Assembly: GCA_022360275.1 (NCBI GenBank)
Contig: JAKSDC010000206.1
Coordinates: 1-56,816 of the forward strand
DNA length: 56,816 nt
From: Chlorobiales bacterium
Lineage (GTDB): Bacteria; Bacteroidota; Chlorobiia; Chlorobiales; Chlorobiaceae
Direction of reading: 5' to 3'
A model generated the notes under the pieces. It did no database searches and was not told the DNA's origin. It was given only the letters and a program-made list of their open reading frames with translations. Below are positions 7,686 through 16,595 of the stretch, one piece after another; position 1 is the stretch's first letter; each line of letters begins with the position of its first letter. The position numbers and the translations under genes were made by a program.

Positions 7686-8864
7686 ATGAATAGTTTTTCG
7701 CTTCTTCGTCAGCCTCGTGTTTTTTTCAGACCAGGAACGATTAAATCTCTTCCTTCCCTGATCCATGAGTTCGGCAGGAACGTGCTTCTGGTAACGGGTA
7801 CTGCTACATTGCAGCGTTCTGAGAGCTTTGCTTCCTTTCATGACCGGATGCAGGCCGAATCACTTTGCTGCCATCATTACGCCATAAAGGGGGAGCCTTC
7901 TCCCGAGCTTGTTGACCGGGCTGTTGAGGAGTATGGATGTGCCGGGATACAGGTTGTTGTTGCTGTAGGAGGAGGAAGTGCCCTTGATGCCGGAAAAGCG
8001 ATTTCGGCAATGCTTGTAAAAAAAGAGCCCGTCGGGCACTTTATTGAAGGACAACCTGAATACAGAGAGCATGACGGCTCGAAAGTGCCTTTTATTGCCG
8101 TGCCTACCACCTCGGGTACCGGAAGTGAGGCAACGAATAATGCTGTCATCAGCAAGGTCGGGAACAGCGGTTACAAACGATCCCTCCGTCACCATGCCTT
8201 TGTACCCGAGGTTGCTGTTATCGACCCGATCCTGATGCTCAGTCTGCCTTTCGGTCTTACTGCCGCATCGGGCATGGATGCGTTGACCCAATTGCTCGAG
8301 GCTCTTGTTTCGCCATATGGATCTCCCTACACCGACGCCGTTGCCCTCAGTGGTATCGAGCTGTTTTCACAAACATTTATCCGGGCCTGCCATAACGGTG
8401 CGGCAGATATCGATGCCCGGAGCGGGATGGCATATGCAGCCCTTATGTCGGGTATTGCTCTTGCAAATGCCGGCCTGGGCATCGTTCACGGGTTTGCTTC
8501 CTCCGCAGGAGGATATGTTGCTGTTCCTCATGGGCAGCTTTGTGCGACCCTGCTGTATCCGGCGACCAGAGAGAATATCTCGCAACTTCGTGGAAACGTT
8601 GATCGATCAGCGTATTTTCTTGCCAAGTACGCAAAGGCGGGAAGGTTGCTGTCTGAGGATTCATCTCTGAATGATGACGAAGGTTGTTGCGCATTGCTGG
8701 AAAAACTCGAGTCGTGGCAACGCGAATTACAGTTCCCGCGGCTTGGTGATTTCGGTATTGTAGAAAAGGACGTGGATTTTATTGTTTCGAAGACGCGCAG
8801 CAAAAGCAATCCGGTTGAACTGAGCGTGGAGAGTATGAAAAAAATATTGAAGGAGCGTTTATAA
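7686..8864 (+). CDS. Iron-containing alcohol dehydrogenase
   Basis: This 392-residue protein belongs to the group III (Fe) alcohol dehydrogenases, cytoplasmic NAD(P)-linked oxidoreductases. The nucleotide loop GGGSALDAGKA lies near residues 95-105. VPTTSGTGSEATNNAVI and GMDALTQLLEALVS follow, and the metal ligands in GIVHGFASSAG and AVPHGQLCATLLYP come later. The usual second ligand His of GMDALTH is Gln here, as happens in one subgroup. The ATG at 7686 is preferred over the TTG at 7683. The gene is followed with a TAATG overlap by a stub of another dehydrogenase. Confidence 0.88.
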   Translation: MNSFSLLRQPRVFFRPGTIKSLPSLIHEFGRNVLLVTGTATLQRSESFASFHDRMQAESLCCHHYAIKGEPSPELVDRAVEEYGCAGIQVVVAVGGGSALDAGKAISAMLVKKEPVGHFIEGQPEYREHDGSKVPFIAVPTTSGTGSEATNNAVISKVGNSGYKRSLRHHAFVPEVAVIDPILMLSLPFGLTAASGMDALTQLLEALVSPYGSPYTDAVALSGIELFSQTFIRACHNGAADIDARSGMAYAALMSGIALANAGLGIVHGFASSAGGYVAVPHGQLCATLLYPATRENISQLRGNVDRSAYFLAKYAKAGRLLSEDSSLNDDEGCCALLEKLESWQRELQFPRLGDFGIVEKDVDFIVSKTRSKSNPVELSVESMKKILKERL

Positions 8865-8974
8865 TGAAAGCCATGCTGACAAAGAAAGCAGTGTTTGTGG
8901 AGGAGCCGGAGTCAATTTTACGGGTTCAGGTGACCTCACTGATATTCCGGGTAGTCCACCATTCGCTGCCGTAG
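8864..8974 (+). pseudogene. Stub of a zinc-type alcohol dehydrogenase N-terminus
   Basis: An ATG overlapping the Fe-ADH stop (TAATG) starts a 36-codon frame beginning MKAMLTKKAVFVEEPESIL. This resembles the first residues of medium-chain zinc alcohol dehydrogenases (MKAM-L-K, then a Glu/Pro stretch). After about 21 codons it runs into the 3' end of the opposing SET gene and stops at 8972-8974. It is best read as the remains of a second dehydrogenase gene that once followed in the operon. The match is short, so this is tentative. Confidence 0.35.
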
Positions 8975-9396
8975 TTGTAGAAAAGCTCTTCTCCTTTTCG
9001 TATATCGCGCAAGGCGTAGATGATAAGCTCCGGGCCGAGCGGTGTTTCTTCAAGGTGGTACGAGACATTCGGGAAAGACGAATGGTTGAACAGCATGCCG
9101 TTTCCCATCGCAATAAGTCGTTTCTTTTCATTTTCTCCGTAAAAGACATAGTTCAGGAGTTCGCCTCCGATATCCTTTTCGTCCAGCTGAAGGACAGGAC
9201 AGCGTTCAATGAGATCACCGTTTTTTATATTTCGGGTAGCGAAAACGCCCCTTCCACTGACGTATGAAGGGCCTACACGAACAGGTGCTTCGGCAGTCTC
9301 ATCGGTTTCCGGGCGGAATTTTCTGCCGATCAGGATGCCTATGGCAATCCCGGCTATGAAGATGAAGACAAGCAGTGCAAACAAGGACGGTTCCAT
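8926..9396 (-). CDS. Membrane-anchored SET-domain protein
   Basis: From the ATG at 9396 (GGAAG three bases upstream) the protein has 156 residues. Residues 1-25 form one transmembrane segment (LFALLVFIFIAGIAIGILIG). The rest is a short SET domain: GRGVFATRNIKNGD, LFNHSSFPNVSYH (the NHS motif that binds AdoMet) and LRDIRKGEELFYNYG with the catalytic-region Tyr. SET proteins transfer methyl groups to lysine; bacterial targets are mostly unknown. It is the last gene of a minus-strand set after the reductase, 13 bases downstream. An upstream in-frame ATG at 9462 lies inside the reductase gene and is less likely. Confidence 0.8.
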   Translation of the reverse strand: MEPSLFALLVFIFIAGIAIGILIGRKFRPETDETAEAPVRVGPSYVSGRGVFATRNIKNGDLIERCPVLQLDEKDIGGELLNYVFYGENEKKRLIAMGNGMLFNHSSFPNVSYHLEETPLGPELIIYALRDIRKGEELFYNYGSEWWTTRNISEVT

Positions 9397-9409
9397 ATGC
9401 TTCCGGTAT

Positions 9410-10894
9410 TCAAACGATTCTGTCAGGGTCGCTGGTGTCAGGCATTTTACCCTGGTAACCAAAGAAAAACTGCAGAAGTCCTACAAGTGCGCCTGATTGT
9501 TTACGGACATACCATTGATCGGCAGCTCTCCTGTTTCCAAGGGCGTAAGAAGGGTAGGGATGAATGGTGTCGGACATCTGGCGGAGGGTGACTCCGTTAC
9601 GCATTGCCAGGGCAAATTCACTGATCAAATCTCCGGCATGAGATCCAAGGATGTCCGCCCCGAAGATTTTACCGTCAAAGCCGGCAGCATAGACGCGTAT
9701 CCAGCCTTCTGTTTCGCTCTCGGTAATTGCCCTGTCTATTTTGCTGTATGGAAAACGGTAGAGCTCGTAGCCGGCATTTCTGCTTTTCAGCGCATCTTCG
9801 GTTTCACCGACATGTGCCATCTCCGGCTCGGTATAGGTGCACCAGGGGACATGTTTGTCATCGATTCTCATAGGAAGATGGGTGAGCATTTTGCTTGCTG
9901 CAACTTTGGCCATATGTTCCGCCATATGTGTAAACTGCAGCCCTCCTGCAACGTCCCCGCAGGCGTAGATGTGGTGCCGTGACGTTTGACAGCTCTCGTT
10001 CACGGTGATCCCCCGCTTGTGTGTTTCTATACCGGCTGCTTCGAGGTTCAGTGTTTCGATGTTTGCCTGTCTGCCGGATGCGACAAGAAGAGCATCTCCT
10101 TCGACCGTGAAGGAGTCGCCGGTTTTTCGGTCTTCGACTGTCAGCACAATGCTGCCGTCCTTTTTCTCAACTTTTTTGACGGCGGTGTTGAGCTTGAAAC
10201 AAACGCCTTCACGAGCAAGAATGTCCTGAAGGGTTGATGTGAGTTCAGGATGGTCCTTGGAAAGAATTCGTTCGCCGAAATCAAAAACGGTGACGTCTGA
10301 ACCAAGCCTTGCGAATGCCTGACCCATCTCTGTGCCGATCGGCCCAGCTCCGATAACCAGAAGCTTTTTCGGTTGCTGTTTCAGAGTGAAAATGGTTTCA
10401 TTTGTCAGGTAGGGAGCCGTATCGAGTCCTTCAATCGGGGGAAGGAGCGGTCGGCTTCCTGTAGCGATTACGATGTTTTTTGCCTGGAGCGTTTTGGTAT
10501 CTCCGCCCTCTCCGGTTATGGTGATAGTGTGTTCGTCTGCAAAACTTCCCTGACCTTCGATGACCGTTATTCCCATTTTTTCATATATCTCGGGAGCGTC
10601 GGCTTCTTTGTATACGCTTTTTTGAACGGAATGGACACGCTTCATGACAGCTTCGAAATCGATGGATAATCCCGTTGTCGTAATTCCGTACCTGTCGGCT
10701 TCCCGGACTGTTTGGGCCACCTTGGCTGATTTCAGGAGGGTTTTGCTGGGGATGCAGCCGTACCAGGTGCAGTCACCGCCCAGTTTTTTCTCTTCGATCA
10801 TTGCTGTTTTGGCTCCCAGTGAAGCTGAAACACCTGCAGCAGTCAAGCCGGCAGCTCCTCCGCCGATAACGATAACGTCATAGTCAAAGTTCAT
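9410..10894 (-). CDS. Mercuric reductase-like / dihydrolipoamide dehydrogenase-like FAD disulfide oxidoreductase
   Basis: The 494-residue protein (ATG at 10894) is a class I pyridine nucleotide-disulfide oxidoreductase. It has the FAD motif GGGAAG at residues 11-16, a redox disulfide GGDCTWYGCIPSK (Cys42, Cys47), the NAD(P) motif VIGAGPIGTEMGQAFARLG, the second FAD motif IYACGDVAGG and a C-terminal HPYPSYALGNRRAAD. The N-terminal metal-binding domain and vicinal C-terminal cysteines of true MerA are absent, so mercury reduction is unlikely. The CTWYGC centre is typical of a poorly studied subgroup often linked to small membrane proteins, which matches the overlapping upstream gene. Confidence 0.85.
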   Translation of the reverse strand: MNFDYDVIVIGGGAAGLTAAGVSASLGAKTAMIEEKKLGGDCTWYGCIPSKTLLKSAKVAQTVREADRYGITTTGLSIDFEAVMKRVHSVQKSVYKEADAPEIYEKMGITVIEGQGSFADEHTITITGEGGDTKTLQAKNIVIATGSRPLLPPIEGLDTAPYLTNETIFTLKQQPKKLLVIGAGPIGTEMGQAFARLGSDVTVFDFGERILSKDHPELTSTLQDILAREGVCFKLNTAVKKVEKKDGSIVLTVEDRKTGDSFTVEGDALLVASGRQANIETLNLEAAGIETHKRGITVNESCQTSRHHIYACGDVAGGLQFTHMAEHMAKVAASKMLTHLPMRIDDKHVPWCTYTEPEMAHVGETEDALKSRNAGYELYRFPYSKIDRAITESETEGWIRVYAAGFDGKIFGADILGSHAGDLISEFALAMRNGVTLRQMSDTIHPYPSYALGNRRAADQWYVRKQSGALVGLLQFFFGYQGKMPDTSDPDRIV

Positions 10895-11228
10895 CTGTGT
10901 TCTCTGTTTTTGAAATTTGCTTGCCGATTTTCCTGATCGTCGACCACGCCCCGAACCCAACAAGCAGGGCAATGAAGAGGTATACCCAGTATGGTACGTT
11001 TCTGCCTGCAATGATCAGATAAAGATATGCTGAAATAAAAAAGAATCCGGTAAGCAATGCTGGAAGCACAGCCGGTTTTTTCTGCTTCAGGTTTCTGACA
11101 AGCCATGCAAGGCTGAGCGTGAAAAAAGGGATCGCTCCGACATAGATCGCTCCGAATATGATCGGATTGACTCCATACTCGGTTCCCAGTCCCATAAACC
11201 ATGTATAGAATGCGTCAAAGAAGTTCAT
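10884..11228 (-). CDS. Small three-helix membrane protein
   Basis: From ATG at 11228 this 114-residue protein has three hydrophobic segments (about residues 25-47, 55-77 and 82-104), with a Lys/Gln-rich loop between the first two and a charged C-terminus. I do not recognise a family with certainty. Its stop overlaps the start of the FAD reductase by 11 bases, so the two are translationally coupled and probably act together, for example as a membrane partner of the reductase. An upstream ATG at 11255 would add nine residues. Confidence 0.7.
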   Translation of the reverse strand: MNFFDAFYTWFMGLGTEYGVNPIIFGAIYVGAIPFFTLSLAWLVRNLKQKKPAVLPALLTGFFFISAYLYLIIAGRNVPYWVYLFIALLVGFGAWSTIRKIGKQISKTENTDEL

Positions 11229-11358
11229 TGTTCGTCTTGTTACTTTTCCTAACAATGTACATGACTTTTAGTAAAGGTTAAACAAGGGCGGAGGGAAGGG
11301 ATTGGGGAGAATTTTGACTTTTTTCTTGAGGTTTGACGCACAAATGAGTAGGTTGGTT

Positions 11359-11378
11359 TTGGATGGACGTCCAGCCAA
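11359..11378. promoter_or_regulatory. 20-bp inverted repeat, probable TetR operator
   Basis: The sequence TTGGATGGACGTCCAGCCAA is a near-perfect palindrome (9 of 10 pairs) with the perfect core TGGACGTCCA. It lies 30 bases upstream of the TetR ATG. A TTGACG box at 11333-11338 could be the -35. Size and position fit a TetR-family autoregulatory operator. Confidence 0.6.
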
Positions 11379-11408
11379 TATCGTTTGTTTTATGTTGTAA
11401 AGCTGCTT

Positions 11409-11996
11409 ATGGAAAAAGACAAGACAACCCTGATTCTTACAGCTGCGACACAAGTTCTTTCAAGGCACGGCTATGCAGGGACAACCATATCTCGTGTTGC
11501 TGCCGAGGCCGGGGTAAGCAGGGGACTTCTTCATTATTATTTCAGGAGCAAGGAAGACATGCTTGCAAAAGTCCTGCGGAACAACATGGAAACAATCGGC
11601 AGGCTTCTCGGTGATATTTTCTGTGAGAGTCTCTCGGCTGAGCATTTTGCAGCACAATTGACTTCTGCTTTCAGGGAGCTTTATGATACTAAATGTGAAT
11701 TTTTCACACTCTTCATGGAGGGGATCTCGGTTGCCCGTCACAGTGAAACAATCATGAAAGAGATGTGTTCGATGTATATGGATTTTCAGAACTCGCTTCA
11801 AAAAAGCTTTGAGGTAATGAAAGAGCGTCAGGTCATCAGACCCGAACTTTCAGCAATGGGGCTTGCATCCTTGATAACCGGACTTCTGGATGGTTTGGGC
11901 TTGCAGCTCCTCATAGTTCCGGGAATCGGAGATGACAATGAGCTGTGGAGCAGCTTTGAGAAAGGTATTCTGCTGCTTGTGAAAGGTGCCGCATAG
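11409..11996 (+). CDS. TetR-family transcriptional regulator
   Basis: The 195-residue protein (ATG at 11409) starts with a TetR DNA-binding domain: ILTAATQVLSRHGYAGTTISRVAAEAG, with recognition helix VSRGLLHYYFRSKEDML at about residues 41-57. The C-terminal ligand domain is all-helical and unassigned. The gene precedes the ABC ATPase, permease and adaptor genes in the same direction by 37 bases, so it probably represses that exporter and itself through the palindrome at 11359-11378. Ligand unknown; such systems often respond to hydrophobic toxic compounds. Confidence 0.88.
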   Translation: MEKDKTTLILTAATQVLSRHGYAGTTISRVAAEAGVSRGLLHYYFRSKEDMLAKVLRNNMETIGRLLGDIFCESLSAEHFAAQLTSAFRELYDTKCEFFTLFMEGISVARHSETIMKEMCSMYMDFQNSLQKSFEVMKERQVIRPELSAMGLASLITGLLDGLGLQLLIVPGIGDDNELWSSFEKGILLLVKGAA

Positions 11997-12033
11997 TTTC
12001 GGTTGGTGAGAAAGGGGAAGGATTGTAATCGTT

Positions 12034-12762
12034 ATGGCATATAACCAGGGCAGTATTGGACAAACAGTACTTGGTGTAGACAAGGTGAGCAAGGTCTACA
12101 CAATGGGTGAGGTAAAGGTCGAGGCCTTGAGGCATGTCTCTGCGGACTTTTACGAAGGTGAACTTGTCGTCCTCCTTGGCACCTCCGGCAGCGGTAAATC
12201 GACGCTTCTGAATATCATAGGAGGTCTCGATGTTCCTTCGGAAGGACGACTCTATTTTCGAGGAAAGGAGATGACTGCGGCAAACGAAGATGATCTGACT
12301 GCCTACCGAAGGGAATCCATAGGTTTTGTTTTCCAGTTCTACAACCTTATTTCCAGTCTGACAGCTCTTGAAAACGTACAACTTGTGACGGAAATATCCC
12401 CGGAGCCCATGGCAGCGGAAGAAGCTCTGAAGCTTGTCAGCCTTGCTGACCGTATGAATCATTTTCCCTCGCAGCTTTCAGGAGGGGAGCAGCAGCGTGT
12501 CGCAATCGCTCGGGCGGTTGCCAAGCGTCCTGAACTGCTGCTCTGCGACGAACCTACTGGAGCGCTCGATTACAAGACCGGTAAGCTTGTTCTGGATGTG
12601 ATACGCAAGGTGAATGAAGAGCTGGGAACCACCACGCTGGTGATCACGCACAATGTGTCCATTGCGGCAATGGCCGACAGGGTCATCCACATGCGCAGTG
12701 GAGAAATAACGGAGATAGAGCGGAATGAGCGGAAACTGTCTCCTTCTGAGCTGAGCTGGTAA
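12034..12762 (+). CDS. ABC transporter ATPase, MacB/LolD/DevA type
   Basis: The 242-residue ATPase carries Walker A GTSGSGKST (residues 49-57), a Q-loop in FVFQFYNLISSLTALENV, the signature LSGGEQQRVAIARA and Walker B LLLCDEPTGALD with the D-loop. This is the pattern of the small ATPases that drive FtsX-type permeases (MacB, LolD, DevA). It sits six bases upstream of the permease gene and forms an exporter with the permease and the HlyD-type adaptor. An N-terminal extension of ~15 residues precedes the usual start. Confidence 0.92.
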   Translation: MAYNQGSIGQTVLGVDKVSKVYTMGEVKVEALRHVSADFYEGELVVLLGTSGSGKSTLLNIIGGLDVPSEGRLYFRGKEMTAANEDDLTAYRRESIGFVFQFYNLISSLTALENVQLVTEISPEPMAAEEALKLVSLADRMNHFPSQLSGGEQQRVAIARAVAKRPELLLCDEPTGALDYKTGKLVLDVIRKVNEELGTTTLVITHNVSIAAMADRVIHMRSGEITEIERNERKLSPSELSW

Positions 12763-12768
12763 CAAAGC

Positions 12769-15132
12769 ATGAAACAGCTGAACCGAAAACTGTTACGCGA
12801 ATTGCTGCGCATGAAAAGCCAAATGCTGGCGGTGGCGGCGGTTGTCGCTTGTGGTATTTCTGTGTTCGTTTCGATGAGCAGTGTTGAGTATTCCTTGAAA
12901 TCTACAAAAGCAAGCTATTACAGTGACTACCGCTTTGCCGATGTTTTCATGCAGGTAAAACGTGCTCCAGAATCAATGCTCGAGAACGTGAGAAATATTC
13001 AGGGGGTAGCAGCAGTCAGGTCTCGTATTGTTGCTGACGTGACACTTGATGTGCCCGGCCTCAACGAACCTGCCAGCGGAAGGCTTGTATCGATGCCCGA
13101 CAGGAAAGTGCCGGTTCTCAATGACGTGTTTCTTCGCGAGGGACGCTACATTGAAGCCGGGCATCCTGAAGAGGTTATCGCAAGTGAAACGTTTATGGAG
13201 GCAAACGGTCTTAAAATCGGTGATCGTGTGGGGGCGGTGATCAACGGACGCTGGAAGGAACTGGTGATCGTTGGCATGGGACTTTCCCCGGAGTATATTT
13301 ATGAGGTACAGCCCGGAGCGTTTTTTCCGGATAACCGCCGGTTCGGTGTGTTCTGGATGAGCCGTGATGCATTGGAAGCGGCGCTGGATATGACAGGAGC
13401 ATTCAATGATCTTTCCCTTACTCTTGCTCATGGAGCGTCAGAAAAGGATGTCATTCAGAGATTGGACGATATGTTCAGGCGATACGGCTCTCTTGGTGCC
13501 TACGGAAGAAGCGAACAGCTTTCCGACCGTTTTATTTCTGACGAAATCAAACAGGTGGGCATCCAGATTACCGTGTTGCCGGCCATTTTTCTTGCAGTCG
13601 CCGTATTTCTGCTCAATATCGTCCTGAAGAGGCTTGTCAGTACGCAAAGGGATCAGATAGCCGTGATGAAGGCTATGGGGTATACCAATGAAGAAGTCGG
13701 ATTGCACTACCTCGGCTTTGCCATGGTTCCGGTCGCTATAGGTGCCGTGGCCGGTACGGCGCTCGGTATATGGCTGGGTCTGGGGTTGACCAAGGTTTAT
13801 GAAGACTTTTACAATTTTGCCGAGCTGATCTACTATTTCCGTTTTGAGGAAGTTGCCCTGTCGGTTTTGCTCAGTGCAGGGGCGGCGCTTGTCGGAGCGC
13901 TCAGTGCCGTCAAACGGGTTGTTTCCCTACCCCCTGCCGAAGCCATGCGGCCTGAGGCGCCTGTTGTTTACAAGCCTGGATTTCTCGATCGTAAAGAGTT
14001 TCAGAAAAAAATTCCGGTTTCTGTACGCATCATCGTGAGAAATCTGGAGCGGCGTAGATGGAAAACGGCTATTTCAGTGATTATGATCGCTTTTGCTGTT
14101 GCGATCCTTATCGCAGGCCGTTACAGCTATGATGCGATTAACCATCTTATACTGGTAGAGTTCAGCGGGAAGCACCGGGAGGATCTGACGATTATTTTCA
14201 ACGAGTCGAGGCCGCGCTCGGTACAATACAATTTGGCATCTCTGGGCGGAGTGCTTGAACAGGAGTTTTACAGGGAAGAGCCTGCGAAACTGATATACGA
14301 ACACCGCTCCCGCCGTCAGTCGATAACCGGTCTCAAGACCTCTGACGGTTTGAAACGTCTTGTCGATGCGCATAATCGCCAGATTCAGCTTCCTGAGACG
14401 GGGATCCTTTTGACCACGACCCTTGCAGATATTCTTGGAATAGCGCCCGGCGATACCCTCACAGTAGAGTTTCTCCAGGGAAAACGGCGAACTGTGAGGG
14501 TGCCCGTCGGCGGTACGATTGATGAACTGCTGGGGCTTTCGGCTTATATGCGTATTGACAACCTTGATCGTCTTACGGAAGAAGCCGATATGGTTACAGC
14601 TGCATATTTGCGAATCGACGGGACCGAGTCCGAAAAGCTGTTTGCGGACTTCAAGGAAATGCCGGATGTGGCTGGAACATCCATGCTGAAAGCGATGCAG
14701 GAGAGTTTTGAAGAGCTTATTGCCCAGAGTATGACGACGTCAACGGTTATTCTGACGACCTTTGCAAGCATTCTTGCGTTTGCCGTGGTATATAACGGGG
14801 CGAGAATTTCACTTTCCGAGCGGGCAAGGGAGCTTTCAAGCCTTCGCGTGTTGGGGTTGACCAGACATGAAATTGCGTTTATTCTGCTTGGAGAACAGGC
14901 GATTCTGACCGCCATCGCTATTCCGGTAGGTTTTCTCATAGGCATTGGCCTTTCCGTGCTGCTGGCTTTGGCGCTGAGTTCGGAGCTGTACCGTATGCCG
15001 GTGGTTTTCAGCAATTTCAACTTTGTTTTCGCGCTGATTGTTATTGTCGCAGTAGCGCTTTTTTCAGGTATTATGGTGCACTACCGGTTAAACCGCCTCG
15101 ACCTGATCGCAGTATTGAAAACGAGGGAGTAG
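12769..15132 (+). CDS. ABC transporter permease with two FtsX domains
   Basis: The 787-residue protein has an N-terminal transmembrane helix (AVAAVVACGISVFVSM), a MacB-type periplasmic region, then an FtsX domain of three helices (about residues 265-385, with TQRDQIAVMKAMGYTNEEVGLHY). A second transmembrane start near 430, a second periplasmic region and a C-terminal FtsX domain (SERARELSSLRVLGLTRHEIAFILLGEQA) follow. The duplicated layout is that of large lipoprotein or macrolide-type exporters. It works with the ATPase before it and the adaptor after it. The substrate is not readable from the sequence. Confidence 0.9.
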   Translation: MKQLNRKLLRELLRMKSQMLAVAAVVACGISVFVSMSSVEYSLKSTKASYYSDYRFADVFMQVKRAPESMLENVRNIQGVAAVRSRIVADVTLDVPGLNEPASGRLVSMPDRKVPVLNDVFLREGRYIEAGHPEEVIASETFMEANGLKIGDRVGAVINGRWKELVIVGMGLSPEYIYEVQPGAFFPDNRRFGVFWMSRDALEAALDMTGAFNDLSLTLAHGASEKDVIQRLDDMFRRYGSLGAYGRSEQLSDRFISDEIKQVGIQITVLPAIFLAVAVFLLNIVLKRLVSTQRDQIAVMKAMGYTNEEVGLHYLGFAMVPVAIGAVAGTALGIWLGLGLTKVYEDFYNFAELIYYFRFEEVALSVLLSAGAALVGALSAVKRVVSLPPAEAMRPEAPVVYKPGFLDRKEFQKKIPVSVRIIVRNLERRRWKTAISVIMIAFAVAILIAGRYSYDAINHLILVEFSGKHREDLTIIFNESRPRSVQYNLASLGGVLEQEFYREEPAKLIYEHRSRRQSITGLKTSDGLKRLVDAHNRQIQLPETGILLTTTLADILGIAPGDTLTVEFLQGKRRTVRVPVGGTIDELLGLSAYMRIDNLDRLTEEADMVTAAYLRIDGTESEKLFADFKEMPDVAGTSMLKAMQESFEELIAQSMTTSTVILTTFASILAFAVVYNGARISLSERARELSSLRVLGLTRHEIAFILLGEQAILTAIAIPVGFLIGIGLSVLLALALSSELYRMPVVFSNFNFVFALIVIVAVALFSGIMVHYRLNRLDLIAVLKTRE

Positions 15133-15338
15133 GTTATCAAGTCAAAGGGCAAAAGGGAAAAGTCAAAAAAAGAAATGAGATACAGAGTCGGCAAATGGAA
15201 AGTACTGCAACAATGAGGGGAGAGGATTATGTGCCAGGTGTCAGGTGTGTATCCCGGCCGGTTAGCTTGGCGGCGGGATGGCTCGATAGCAGAAGCAGGA
15301 AATAGGTTTTCCAAATGAGATGTTGAATAAACGCTTTA
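15133..15338. repeat. Intergenic stretch with low-complexity and hairpin sequence
   Basis: The 206 bases between permease and adaptor genes hold a purine-rich stretch built from AAGTCAAA/GGCAAAAGG units (about 15137-15175) and a hairpin in which ATCCCG-CCG (15251-15260) pairs with CGGCGGGAT (15271-15279). This interrupts the otherwise tight exporter operon. Similar GTCAA-rich and hairpin sequences occur at 44390-44560 and 46555-46590. Confidence 0.4.
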
Positions 15339-16517
15339 ATGAAAAGGAGAATGAAATTTTCAAAGACGCAGCGTATTGCCGTGATTTCGGGGGCGGTTGT
15401 CGCAGGCATTCTGGTGTTTGTGATGAAACCTTCACCGTTACAGGTTGATGCTGAAGCCGTTCGCAGGGAAACATTGACCGTAACCCTTGGCGGGGAAGGA
15501 ATGACAAGGGTGCGTGACGATTTCACCGTTGCGTCTCCGGTAAATGGTCGGGTAGAGCGCATTACGCTTGAGGAAGGTGATTTTTTGCAAAAGAACAGTG
15601 TGGTTACCCGGGTTACTCCGCCGCCGCTCGACGGTCGGGAGTTCGAAGAAGCCGAGGCAAGGTCACGTTCGGCGGAGGCTGTACTCGAGGCCGCCCGTGC
15701 AGGTGAACGGCAGGTGAAGGTCGATTTGGATCGGGCTGAAAGGAAATACAAACGGTATGAAAGTCTCTACCAGAAAGGAGCGGTGGCCGCCGAAACTTTT
15801 GAAGATCTTAAAACAGCCTGGCAGGTTCTTCAAAAACAGCATCAGGCCGCTTTGCTCAATGTAGAGTCGGCACGCTATGACCTTGAGGCCGCCCGTTCCC
15901 TGCTCGGTCAGTCGGGAAACGGCAACACCATTGCTGTTCTTGCGCCCGACAGCGGGAGGGTATTGAGGGTGTTTGAAAAAAGTGAACGCGTCGTCGCTGC
16001 CGGAACACCGCTGGTTGAGATAGGTAATCCCGAGGATATTGAGGTAGTCATTGATGTGCTTTCTTCAGACGCAGTCAAGGTTGAACCGGAGATGAAAGCG
16101 CAGATAGAGGAGTGGGGCGGCGGCAGGATACTTTCAGGGTTTGTCAGAACTGTCGAACCGGCGGCGTTTACCAAAATTTCCTCATTGGGAATCGAGGAGA
16201 AAAGGGTCAACATCATAGTGGATCTGGAGAAACCTGAAGCAAGACTTGGTGACAATTATCGTGTGCAGGCGAAGATTGTCTTGTGGCAGAGCGATAACAT
16301 TCTACAGGTTCCGGTGAGCAGTATTTTCAGGGCTGATCAGGGTTGGAACGTTTTTGTGGTCAAAGGCGGCAAGGCATTCAGGGTACCGGTCACCATTGGA
16401 AAGCGGGGAACCTACTATGCCGAGGTTCTCGAAGGTCTTGAAGAGGGAGATATCGTGGTGATACATCCGACCAACGATCTGGAGAATGGAATGCGCGTGA
16501 AGGTCATGAATAAATAG
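15339..16517 (+). CDS. HlyD/RND-type periplasmic adaptor (membrane fusion protein)
   Basis: This 392-residue protein has an N-terminal signal-anchor (IAVISGAVVAGILVFVMK), a lipoyl-like half motif (VASPVNGRVERITLEEGDFLQKNSVV), a coiled-coil hairpin (about residues 100-190, rich in Ala, Glu and Arg), the second lipoyl half (IAVLAPDSGRVLRVFEKSERVVAAGTPLVEIG) and beta-barrel and membrane-proximal domains. It would link the inner-membrane ABC permease to an outer-membrane channel, which is not encoded nearby. The start may be ATG 15339 or ATG 15351; an AAGGAG lies between them, too close to the second. Confidence 0.88.
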   Translation: MKRRMKFSKTQRIAVISGAVVAGILVFVMKPSPLQVDAEAVRRETLTVTLGGEGMTRVRDDFTVASPVNGRVERITLEEGDFLQKNSVVTRVTPPPLDGREFEEAEARSRSAEAVLEAARAGERQVKVDLDRAERKYKRYESLYQKGAVAAETFEDLKTAWQVLQKQHQAALLNVESARYDLEAARSLLGQSGNGNTIAVLAPDSGRVLRVFEKSERVVAAGTPLVEIGNPEDIEVVIDVLSSDAVKVEPEMKAQIEEWGGGRILSGFVRTVEPAAFTKISSLGIEEKRVNIIVDLEKPEARLGDNYRVQAKIVLWQSDNILQVPVSSIFRADQGWNVFVVKGGKAFRVPVTIGKRGTYYAEVLEGLEEGDIVVIHPTNDLENGMRVKVMNK

Positions 16518-16595
16518 AGATGCCTAAGACGTTTTTTTGGTAATGCTTTGTATAGGTAGGGGGGCATGTGTAGAGGGACGATGGAGAAACGTCGA

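Noticed and set aside
9410..10894. True mercuric reductase (merA) and a mercury resistance operon
   Set aside because: No N-terminal HMA domain, no C-terminal vicinal cysteines and no mer genes nearby.
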